64,000 nt of DNA from Calliopum simillimum (taxonomy: Eukaryota > Arthropoda > Insecta > Diptera > Lauxaniidae), in the NCBI GenBank assembly GCA_951812925.1, contig OX638372.1:44266245-44330244 (forward strand), given 5' to 3'. Below are positions 54,231 through 64,000 of the stretch, piece after piece; the first letter of the stretch is position 1; every line of letters begins with the position of its first letter. A program made the position numbers and the translations under genes. The notes under the pieces are model-generated. The model was not told the origin of the DNA. It saw only the letters and a program-made list of their open reading frames with translations, and ran no database searches.

Positions 54231-54655
54231 CAAACTGGCGTCCATCGATAGTGGACTATAGTTTGTTCACTGACTATCGTATAGTATGTATTTCAGTGCA
54301 AACTTCACTTAAGTATTTCAACACAAAATGAAAATTATGTAAAAAAACATATTTTATAGGCTGTAAATATATTACCTTGGGTAACTTTAGTTAAAAACTT
54401 GACCCACAGAAAAAAAACTTGCCGTTCTTTAGCTTCACTTTGACGTAATTGAACAATGTTGCCAAACTGTCAGAATCAAACGCATTTGAAAAAATGACAA
54501 AGATACTGAAACAGTGGTGTTATTCCGTATTATCGAAAGTACGAAAACATTTCTAGGATGAACAAATTAGTATAAATAAGTACTATCGATAGTCAGCCGC
54601 GATAGTGCGAGACTATCGATAATATCGATAGTGCTATCAATAGTTTTCGAGCTCA
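54231..54655. repeat. Element rich in TATCGATA (DRE-like) sites
   Basis: Imperfect ends AGAGCTCGCAAACT and AGTTTTCGAGCTC. The right part has three exact TATCGATA octamers (54584-54591, 54614-54621, 54623-54630) plus related CATCGATAG and CTATCAATAG. TATCGATA is the Drosophila DREF binding site, but here the sites lie in subterminal repeats of a probable MITE, so they may instead serve or mark transposition. Confidence 0.55.
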
Positions 54656-55035
54656 AGGGCTACCTATGTTTAACGGGCTCTCATCTTGCATTTTACGCAG
54701 CGGTACGCTAGCGTATACTCTCGATCGGATAAAGATATCAATTTAAAAATTAGACTATGTATAGCGATCACAGTGGGGGCTTGAAGCAATGCATGGCGGC
54801 GCTTCGAGCAAAGATGTGCTTGCGCATTGCTGGTATTCTTTGTTTCTTTGTTAACATATCGTTAGCTATTTTATTTTGTTTTAGGTACTCTTTAATTTTC
54901 TAGCTCTAATTCAACTGGAAACACACACAAAAAAACAAAACAAAAAACTAAAGCGTGAAGCGGCGCTTGGAGAAAAGATATTCTTGCGCGGCGTTGCCGA
55001 TCTTTGCATCGCAAAACTCATTGCTTAGTGTTTTG
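54656..55035. other. Spacer with a short direct repeat
   Basis: GGCGGCGCTTCGAGCAAAGAT (54794 area, 20-bp core GCGGCGCTTCGAGCAAAGAT) and GCGGCGCTTGGAGAAAAGAT (54959 area) are near repeats 165 bp apart, both followed by TTGCGC. Confidence 0.5.
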
Positions 55036-55625
55036 ATTTTTTTACCCTACACCCAGGGTATATTCTTTTTGTCCTTCCATTTGTAACGAGGAGAAGAAGG
55101 CGTGTCAGGTATAGAAAAGTATACATATACTTGATCAGCGTCATCTCCTGACTCGATATAGCCATGTCCGTCTATCTGTCTGTTCATTGCAATCGTTTTA
55201 ATATTTTTTTGGGAGCAAGATAACTCGATGAAATTTGATACACTGTCTACGCCGTCAAAGTTAGCTCGTTTTATTGAAAATGAGCGAAATCGGTCAACGG
55301 ACATGCCTACCGTCCATACAAAATATATATTCAAAATACAATTTTAGGAGTATATTTCACAACATACAATTAAAATACATATAATACTAAGGACGGTAAG
55401 GGTAAGCTCTGAGCGAAAACTAGGCGAACTCGGACAAGAGCGTGACGAAATCGGACGTGAGGGTGTGTCACCTCCCATTGAAGGAAAAGCTTCAAGGTGC
55501 TATACTGAAAACATTTTTTGAGATAATACAACTAAATTTCACTCAGGCAGCAAAACCAGTAAATGCAAGCTTTGAGCAAAAACTAGGCAAGAGGGCGTGG
55601 CTTCAAAATGTTATACTGAAAACGA
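55036..55625 (-). mobile_element. Dispersed repeat, copy 2 (inverted relative to 14100-14785)
   Basis: Begins CCCTACACCCAGGGTATATT, the complement of the end of copy 1, and contains the complements of TGATCAGCGTCA and GACGGACATGG phrases, TGAGCGAAATCGGTCAACGG, and at least two GAGGGCGTGGC/GAGCAAAAACTAGGC units (55380-55625). The 143-codon frame 55442-55873 starts in these units and is not a gene. Confidence 0.65.
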
Positions 55626-57220
55626 AAACTCAGACACTGAGAACAGTAAATAAGTACAAGTTCATAAATAAAAAAAGCAAAACACAAGCCACTGCATTTT
55701 GCATTGAAGAGACCAGAAACGCGCTAGCATATCTTAGCACCAAGCGCTGCACACGCTTTGTTGACCTCTATTTGACAAATTTTTTCATTTTCTTGCTCCA
55801 GGTTGACTGGAAACAGAAAAAAATGCAAAATAATGAGTTTTCCGCGCTGCAAAACACGTCCAAAGCACCATAACGCTACAGTTCTAGCATAGCAAGGTTT
55901 ACACTATGATCGCGTTGCGCTTTTTTCATACGAATCGTTCTACACAGTTTTAAAGCTAAAGCGTTGCTTTTAGCGCAACTTTCCTCAAAACGCGCACTCT
56001 GATCGCGACCTAAAAGTATGCAGATATATTTTTTTCAGTATACTTTTGTTGTTTTAATTATTTAAATATCCGTTTTTCCCTTTGATGAATTTGGAGAATA
56101 ATTGAATTTTTGAAAAGAACATAAAATGTATTAATGTGGTAAATTTTATGGAAATCGTACCGAAACTGTGGAAATTCCGTTCCGTTGCATGTAATAACAA
56201 CACTATGCAACGGCAGAAGTCGAAAGAAAAAGTTATTTTTTATAGGTAAATTTATTTGCATGCTGCAGAAACTTCTCTTATGAATTGTATTGTTTTTTGG
56301 CAGAAAAATCACACTAGGTACTCGAACCAACGCATATCAATGAAAGACTCCAAACAATGTATCTACAAGGTAAAATTATTATCGCATGAGCGGTTGGTTT
56401 ATTGAATATGAAACCCTTAATTAAAAATACGTATGCAATCAAGTGTAAGCGCCTGCCATTACAAAAGATTTAATCGAATTGAACAGCCAAATACAGCATG
56501 ACAAATAATTATCAGGCAATTTTTCTTTTCATTATAAACGGTTAACGTCAACAACTGTTGGTGGTGGCATACAACACAAAACGTAATCAATTGAAAAGCG
56601 TAGTATATTAAAAATCACTGCAAACCACATGCATTAAATAAGGCGATTTCATGTGATGAAATTCTGTTTCAATGTAAATTTAATAATTCCATTTCACAGC
56701 AACTGATAAAAAAATTGATTGATTAATAGTGAAATGTGCAACAGTAGCGGCGGGCATATTAAACAATGTGGCAAGATACTGTATAATGAAACTGAATGCT
56801 GTTTATAGAGGAAAAACTTTTAAATTTAAATGCAATTTAAAGTTACCAACTCTAATTTTACTGCAGTTGAACATTTTCAATCAAAATACAAAAACAAAAG
56901 TTTTCTAAGTAATGTTAAGCCTTGCAGTCAAGTCACTTTGCAAGATTTTATGTTATTTTGCATAAATAGACAGACGAAAAGGCAAACAAAAACAATTTCA
57001 TAAGAAAAAATTCAGTTTTTTGAAGAATAAAAGTATTAGACAAAAAAGCAAGTGCATATTTTTAGGATTAAGAACTCTTTCTCAACCTTTTAGTGAAACT
57101 TTTTTAGAGCAGTCTTGCTTATAAAAAAAAAAAATATTCTCTATGTTTAACTTTTCAAATTATTTTACATATCTACATACTTTTTCTCAACAAAACTGTC
57201 TTTTATACCCACTCCACAAA
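55626..57220. other. Non-coding stretch with one tRNA-like motif
   Basis: GCGTTGCGC-type words recur near 55910-55990. On the minus strand GGTTCGAGTACC (56317-56328) resembles a Pol III B-box within a decayed SINE. No gene seen. Confidence 0.4.
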
Positions 57221-57487
57221 CAATTGAGGAGTGGCCGTACCAAAGGGCCTAAGTACCATTTCGAGGCGAAAGTAATGTCATTATATGAAACGGGTGACAT
57301 TTTGTTACAAATTAATAAAATTGTTTTCTGTTTTCACTAAAAATTTACTTGATAGTTTGAAATTCTTGGCATTATGTTGAAAAAATTATAGCAGTCAAAT
57401 AACCGACTAGAAAGCACATAAAAAGTATGACATTACTTTTGCCTCGAAATGGTACTTAGGCCCTTTGGTACGGCCACTCCTCAATTG
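57221..57487. mobile_element. 267-bp MITE, copy 1 of a pair
   Basis: Ends CAATTGAGGAGTGGCCGTAC and the complement, with TIRs of about 50 bp through AAAGGGCCTAAGTACCATTT and GAGGCGAAAGTAATGTCAT. Copy 2 lies at 61800-62063. Target duplication not resolved because the ends are AT-rich. Confidence 0.85.
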
Positions 57488-58590
57488 TTTTATTTTCAAT
57501 AACCCCTAAAAGTTTACTTTGCAATTTACATCAAAGTGTTGTCATTAAAGAAAATTGCATGAAATTGAATTTTAATTTCTTATTTCTGTCAACCAGCCTT
57601 ATTATTAGATATCAGACATTTATGCTCTTTAAGGCATGCTTCAATTGAACCAAGTATTGTGAATACCTTCTATCCTTTCACCATATTCTCATGCATATTC
57701 GATGTGTTAGGCATAACTACAGTTAGTTATTCAATATGCGCGCAATCCGCTAAAGTCAACAACAACAATGTTGATTTCAATTCAATTACTTGGCAACATT
57801 GGTAACAAGTTTTGTTGCCCGTATGCATACCCTGCGCTCGTTCTGTGTGTAGAAATTCCTTAGACAAAGGAAAGGATTTCAATGCTTAATTGCAAGTGTA
57901 TATATGTACATACGTATACACTGTAAGAAATATGAGCATATACGTCTAAAGAAGTTGAACTTTTAATCCTGTAAAAGCAAATAAAGATGTACTACAGCCA
58001 AATAAATGTTGAACTTCTCAATTCAACTTAGAGAGTTGAATTTTTGCCCAAGCTTTGGGTTTGACTTTCTTAAGTATTGGGTAAAAGTCACAAATAGTCT
58101 CGAGCCGACGTTTCAAGATATTTAAGGTCAAAGGTCGTGAAAATAAATTTTTTGCAAATATCTCGCTAGATATGGTCGTCAACAGTGAAGACCACTAATA
58201 AGGTGCTGATATTATTTTTCGTACGATCCGTCATTTATGAAATATACCAATTTAAAGACTGTAAAATAAGCACTTGACATCATTTCATAAGGCGATCTGG
58301 TTAAATCAACAACTACATGTTAGTTTTATTTCTGAAGTGAAGTATATGTATATGAACTGGACTTTTTTTTTCAATGTAAAACATATATAGGTAATTCCCT
58401 TAGGAGTGGATTCTTTTTGTTGTTCTTATTTGTTTTCTATTTGCCAACAATCAGCACTAGTTGTAGAAGGCGAGTGTCGCAAGTGGAGCCTTTTAAATAT
58501 TGAAGAGGACGACGTAGCTGTCAATAAACTCGTTGATGAAAGGTATGAAAGAAAATTGTTAATATAGAGGAAAGAGATACATATAAGAAG
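57488..58590. other. Non-coding stretch
   Basis: GCAAATATCTCGCTA near 58150 echoes the arms of the 4621-5916 element (TTGCAAATATCTCGCTAATG), suggesting a relic. Nothing else recognised. Confidence 0.4.
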
Positions 58591-59840
58591 TGAGATCGAA
58601 AAAATCTTAACATATGTAAAATTCAATAATTTTTAAACGGTTGATCTAAGAGTTTTGATTTTTAATTGATAATATTTTACAAATTACAGAAAAATATAAC
58701 TTTTATAGTTCTAACTACTTTTTATGAACTCGTGTACCTTTTCTGGTAAGCCTTCCATTAGAGATTTGATAGTTGTTTCAGACACCTTTTTGGAACAGTT
58801 TGCCCATCTCCTTTTAAAGTCTTCGATATTTTGGGACACCTTTTTTGTGCTCTTTAAGTTTCTTTACACAAGAGCCCAATATCTCTCCACTGGTCTTAGT
58901 TCCGGACAATTTGGAGGATTGGCCTCTCTTGGCACAAAAACTATGTTATTACTTTGGTACTACTCCAGAGCTTTCTTGCCGTAGTGACATGATGCCAAAT
59001 CCGGCCAAAAATATGTGGACACATTGTGCTCTCTTATAAAAGGAAGGAGTCTTTTTGTCAAACATTCTTTGATGTATATTTCGGTATTTATAGAGCCCAC
59101 TGTAACAAATGACTTGCTTCTTTTGCCGCAACTGCATATAGCTTGCCATACCAGGAAATTTTGTCTGCTTTTGGATTCTAAATTGATCTTCTACATTTCC
59201 TCGAGCATCAGCAACATAAAAATTTTGACCCGGAAGCTGCGTAAAATCTGCCAGTACATACGTTTCGTCATCCATTATACAACATGAATATTTTTGTATA
59301 AAATTCGATTTTAATTTCTGAGCCCTACTTTTGGCGTCTAAATTTTTACAGCATTCCTGTCTGGAACTTTTTGGACTTTGTATGTTTTCAAACCTGCATT
59401 GGCTTTAACTTTTCGCACCAAATAGTCAGAGCACTGGGCTAATCGGGCAGCTTTTCTAGCAGATGTGTTTGGAAATCTTTTCAATATGCTTTCAATTTTC
59501 TTGGCTTTCCCAATATCATGTGGTCCTTGTTTTCTTCCTGAACCAGGTTTCCTATCGATGGTCAAATTCTCCTGAAACTGTTTAATAACATTAGACTTTC
59601 AATTCTTTGGCCAATTTTTTGTAAGACCAATTTGTATTTTTTTGAAAATTTTTATTAATTTTAAGACGTACTTCTTTTTCTTCACTCATTTTGATCAAAC
59701 TCACAACAAATCAACATGTTTGTCATTAAAAATAATAACTGACATATTTTTCAAAGATAACTAGATCAAAGCAATTTTTCAATTTTACACCCAAAAAAAA
59801 AAAATTATGTAAAACTTGTGCTAAGATTTTTTCGATCTCA
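58591..59840 (-). mobile_element. Tc1/mariner-type transposon, about 1.25 kb
   Basis: Inverted terminal repeats TGAGATCGAAAAAATCTTA (58591-58609) and the exact complement (59822-59840) enclose a damaged transposase on the minus strand. Whether the repeats extend a few bases outward, and the TA duplication, are unclear. Confidence 0.88.
58711..59689 (-). pseudogene. DD37E-type Tc1/mariner transposase, inactivated
   Basis: From ATG at 59689 (MSEEKEVRLKINKNFQK) it breaks near 59590 and resumes as DRKPGSGRKQGPHDIGKAKK and NTSARKAARLAQCSDYLVRK, the N-terminal DNA-binding helices. The first catalytic Asp is in MDDETYVLADF, the second in TYFWPDLASCHYGKK and the Glu in NCPELRPVERYWALV, with 37 residues between D2 and E, hence DD37E. 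Damage: a stop and frameshift near 59590, a frameshift near 59150 (TKFPG to VWQAICSC), an in-frame TAG after KKALE, and a TAA after YWALV. The last codons, HEFIKSS, end at 58711. Family assignment rests on this spacing. Confidence 0.88.
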
Positions 59841-61799
59841 GTCCGTTGGCCGTTTTTAATTTCAAAATTGCACAGGAAAAGTATTGAATTTATTTATAAA
59901 AATACAGATATAACAAAGAATGTACAAATTTTCTATTACCGTTGAAACTTTTATAATAACATTTTATAAAATACAATTTAAAGTCTTATTTTACATGAGA
60001 AAACATAATATAGTTTTCGAAAAACATAATATGTAGATTTCAGGCTTACAATAATATATTTGCACAACACGAAATTTTGAATAGATTATTTTCGGTTGTT
60101 AAATCTAAATCTGGCAAAGAGTTTTCTCTAACTGGTCTGGTCTCCAAGATATCCCCGGTTCACATCCAGGCTGTAGTGCAGTTCACTTTTTTCAACGGCA
60201 TTGGTTAACCACAATCTTGCCATTGCTTAACTTTAAAACTTCTCTAATTGGATCATAACTTTTCGAAATATTTCTTACTATTCATTGATTCCATGTAAAC
60301 GGCTTTGAATTGAATTTGTATAGAGAAGGTACCTTTACTTGAATAGATGATACTTTGGAAAGTAACGATCCAATTATTAGAAAAATAGTGAAGAAGTACG
60401 GTAATATGGTGAAGACTGTGGCTATCCGGGGCTGTTGACAAAAAGGAAATTTTCTTCACTATAACCCAAGGATTACTCTGATCGCAGAGCTGATAGAGCA
60501 AAACAGTTCAGTTCAGGTTTCGAATTGAAATTGTTCATCCAATGTATTGGGGTCGTTCCAGAAGAAAATACAAAATATTAATAAAAAAAAAAAAAAACGG
60601 TTTGATGTTTGATTTTGTGACAAAAGTCTGACGAAAATGAAATATGAAAAACTATGCATGTTTGAAAAAAAATAAAATTAATGAAAATCAAATCTGATAT
60701 TTTATCGAAAAGGGAAATATTAGGAGCTGAAGATATTGAAAATTTAAGCAGCTTTCTTAAAATTGAATGTTGTTTGAAGTTAGAAAACAAATTTGATATT
60801 CATGGAATAAAAATTAAATTTTAAATTTGAAAAAGTGGGCAAAAGCAAAATGATACTTTACTTTAAGAACATTCAAGCTTCCAGATGAGTTGAAAAAAAA
60901 AAAACGCAGTTTCTCAGAGCAAAGCTCTCTATAGAACTAATTGCTGCTTATTTCAAAGCAAACATTCTGAGGCGACTGTTACTTATGAGTCTATGGCTAT
61001 ATGTAGATCTGAAAATTTCTTCGTATTTTACAAATATTAAACTTTTTTCTAAGTCGGCATTGGCTGCACAAAGGCCATTTGATCAGCCATAGTTAATAGA
61101 TGACCTTGAGTTAAACCTTCCAAAAAATTTTTTGTTAAGTTAAGTAAGACTTTAAACTTTTAAATCTCAAAAAGTTGTTAGTAGTTTTTATTACTAAAAC
61201 TTTTTTAAAATTTTTTCATTGATTTTTCATTGAATAAACAGCGCATAACCCCAAATGTGTAAATAATTTTATTTCTTATAAGTTACTCCTTGGGTTTTTC
61301 CTAGGCATTATTTTTGGACAATTTTATGTGACAATTTTTGCTAAGAAAACTTTTAAAAATAATGATTGAAAAAAATTCTTTGAAAAAATTTTTCCAGAAG
61401 AGTTTTAAGAATAAAAGCCGAAAACACTTTTATTTTTAAAAGTTATTTTGTACTATGTATTTCGAATAAAATTTATTTTGAAGAGCTTTTATAAACTTTT
61501 ATTCTTAAAAGTTTTTTTGAACTTTTATTCTTAAAAGTTTTTTTTAACTTTTTGGAATAAGATTAAAAAACTTTCCAATAAAATTTAGATAAAAGTTTTC
61601 ATAAACTTTTAAGCAAAAGAAGTTTTTAAAAACTCAACTTTAATTTGAAAAACTTTTTGGATAAAAGTGGATATAAAAGTTCCAAGGTCTGATTTTCTAA
61701 TAACGCAATTATCCCTTAATTTAATAAATAAATAAATACCTTTCAAAATTTAAAAAGAAGTTTTGCCATCATCTTAAATTTTTTAAAAATTATTTCAAT
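59841..61799. other. Non-coding stretch with a tRNA-like motif and short repeats
   Basis: CCCCGGTTCACATCC near 60153-60167 resembles a B-box. GGATCATAACTTTTCGAAAT (60251) and TTTGGAAAGTAACGATCC (60355) form a loose inverted pair. ACTTTTATTCTTAAAAGTTT repeats at 61496 and 61520. No gene. Confidence 0.45.
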
Positions 61800-62063
61800 A
61801 ATTGAGGAGTGGCCGTACCAAAGGGCCTAAGTACCATTTTGAGGCAAAAGTAGTGTCATCATATGAAACGGGTAACATTTTGTTAAAAATTAATAAAATT
61901 GTTTTCTGTTTTCACTAAAAACTGACTTGATAGTTTGAAATTCATGTCATTATGTTGAAAAAATTGTAACATTTAAATAACCGACTAAATAGCACATAAA
62001 AAGTATGACTTTACTTTTGCCTCGAAATGGTACTTAGGCCCTTTGGTACGACCACTCCTCAAT
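61800..62063. mobile_element. 264-bp MITE, copy 2 of a pair
   Basis: Same family as 57221-57487: ATTGAGGAGTGGCCGTACCA at the left, complement at the right, interior closely similar (AAATTAATAAAATTGTTTTC, GATAGTTTGAAATTC). Same orientation as copy 1 judged by the interior. Confidence 0.85.
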
Positions 62064-64000
62064 TTAATATCAATTTCACAAAATCTTTCAAATTTTTATT
62101 TGCCTTTTTACCTTTAAAGTAAATTTCGTATTCCCAATGTATATCACTTTATTTATCATTTATGCTAAATGTTGCGTAAAAAAAAACAATAACGACAAAA
62201 CTACTCACTTTTTCAATTAACTCGTTACACCTACTACGCCTTCATGAGATGGTTAAACGCTTTAAAGATGCCTGCTGGTACCAGCATTGCACAACATTTT
62301 CAATTTTCAACAACAAGCACAAGGTAGCTTTTACTCAGTGAACAACAGCAAACAGCCACCTACAATTTCCATACACACACACACATTACCTTTACAACTA
62401 CTTTGAGTACGCCTATAACCATATAGCCCGCCCACATACAAGAGCGTACATAATAAATGCATAAGCTCCTCACATATCGCATTTTGCACGATTTCCTTTT
62501 CAACAGTAAAATTTCAATTCCAATTTCATTTGTAATCCGAAAATTTTAAGTCCTTTGATGTGCGTCTGTTCGCACAATTCCGACAATTGTTGTTGTTCTC
62601 AGTGTTGTTGTCATTGTTGTCATTGTCTGCAATATTTGTCATAAAATATTTCCACAAACACATTGACTATATATGCATGTGTGTTTGTATAAGAAGCAGA
62701 AACTTCTCGGTATTTGTGTACAAATGGTTGAATTTTGTAAAATCGGGATAAATTTTGTAACTTGTTAAGTTTTGTTATCACCTCCTTTAGGGAAATTAGA
62801 TGATATTATGCGAAAGAACTTGAGTTTATGTTTATTGTTAAGTTTGTATAGTCGCATACATATGTATACATTTCTATCTTTTTCAGTAGGCATGCGCCTA
62901 GAGGTATGCAATGATTTAAATGCAATCAATTAGAATTTTAAAGCTTTAAGGAATTAAATTGTTTTGTTTAGTAAAAATATGGGGGACAAACTGTAAAGAC
63001 ATAAAGTGTGAATGATATCATCGGAACAAGGATTCGTTGGTCTCTCCCAATAAAGCAGAAACTGAAAGTTGTGAATCATATCAAGAAAGTTTTCTAACAC
63101 AATATTTATCTTCCCAAATTTAAGCGATAAGAGACAGAAAAAAAAAATTATAGGTCAGAAATTATCGATCAAATCAGGATCATGAGATGTTCTTGTTTTA
63201 AAGTGGAAAAGACACTATTCTGAGTATAATCTTTCATAATAAAATTTAACTTTTAACGCTTCCAATTAAGTCTTTACTTTTGGAGTAAAAAAAGATATCT
63301 CGATTCCATATAAAAGAACCAAATTAAATTTGCATTTTTAAAGCTTTAGGTGAATAGCTCATGCTAGTAAGGCGCAGTCATAGTTTTTTATTTAACCGGC
63401 GCGATTATCTTTCTACAAATTTAAGTTATACAAAAGTTTCATCATGATATAGAGAAAATATGCTCCAAAGAAATTACGCCATTGCAGCTAATTGCAGGTT
63501 AACAATATTGCCAACACTTAAGTGAAGCCTTTGTGCAACACAGACAACACCCACAGTTTAGGAGCAGCGAAAGGATACAAACAAGAAAGTAATACCATTT
63601 TTAATTGGTTGTTTACTTTAGCCATAGCCTCAATAGAAGGACGCAAACAAGTAAATGAGAGAGATAGAGAGAGTTTATTGTAGATTACAGATATTGCATA
63701 TTTGTAAAGATAAAAGGGAGCTTTTACTAAGAGTAATTAAATTGCGTTTAAAGGAAAAACTTTCGAAAATCATAGATTACATCACTAAACGACACATGAA
63801 CCCCATTTTGACCTCCATATGACCTTGACCCGGGATTCGGATTCAGGACGTCAAAGTCCCTAGGATACACATAGTCCGATCAAAGCGCAATGACATTTTT
63901 TTTTGTAAACCTGTGCTATTAAGTATTATGGCAGATTCTTTATCCTATAGAATCAAAAACAAATCAATCAAAATAAAAATAATATTCGTGAACTTATAGT
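62064..64000. other. Non-coding, possible 5' region of Ptp10D
   Basis: Less repetitive than its surroundings at 62200-62640, with CA- and TTG-rich tracts. A GA tract lies at 63655-63675. No exon with credible codon use or splice sites was confirmed. Confidence 0.4.

Noticed and set aside
55442..55873. 143-codon + strand frame
   Set aside because: Its first part is the tandem units of a dispersed repeat also present inverted at 14100-14785.
62390..62482. Minus-strand Met frame (MRYVRSLCIYYVRSCMWAGY...) ending at AAG|GTAATG in phase 0, considered as the Ptp10D leader exon
   Set aside because: The phase fits, but the hydrophobic core is weak, it has no cleavage-like site, several basic residues follow, and the donor is mediocre. 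Chance is as likely.

Overview
This is a gene-sparse, AT-rich nuclear window from a higher dipteran fly. The one host protein gene I can support is a very large receptor tyrosine phosphatase, almost certainly the orthologue of Drosophila Ptp10D, on the minus strand. Ten internal coding exons were placed between 30754 and 6123. Every splice junction has GT/AG ends, and all phases join without a break to give about 1,512 codons: twelve fibronectin type III repeats, one transmembrane segment and one complete cytoplasmic PTP domain. The signal-peptide exon(s) lie upstream (above 30754) and the C-terminal tail exon lies downstream (below 6123). Neither was found here, so most or all of 30755-64000 is probably first intron and/or 5' flank, and 1-6122 is probably another intron. 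The long repeat-filled introns suggest a fly with a larger genome than Drosophila (a tephritid would fit), but the genus cannot be fixed from this sequence.

Four nuclear tRNA-Gly(GCC) genes with identical mature sequence sit inside the Ptp10D introns: two on + (18684, 22051) and two on - (23372, 25382). The two minus copies lie in a directly duplicated segment. Several weaker tRNA-like A/B-box modules elsewhere look like SINE-type repeats.

The rest is mainly transposon material, much of it foldback (long-inverted-repeat) elements. Several have readable target-site duplications: TA (1431-2650, 4161-4409, 4621-5916, 18894-19142, 47005-47827, 53124-53497), TAA with CACTA-type ends (two 1.74-kb copies at 11605 and 43993), 8 bp with hAT-type ends (22165-23165) and 9 bp with tandem-repeat arms (46235-46782). 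A DD37E-type Tc1/mariner transposase pseudogene lies at 58711-59689. Two 5'-truncated copies of one non-LTR retrotransposon (47939-49475 and 49873-50339) each have a clear target duplication. A third, decayed copy is at 26200-26345, and an RNase H remnant of a different non-LTR element is at 28600-28870.

The most layered region is 43293-50796. The arms of one old palindromic element, built of roughly 20-bp subrepeats, are separated and interrupted by at least six younger insertions. Because several of the long palindromes lie in Ptp10D introns, the pre-mRNA should carry several kilobase-scale hairpins. I see no CRISPR array, operon or prokaryotic feature.
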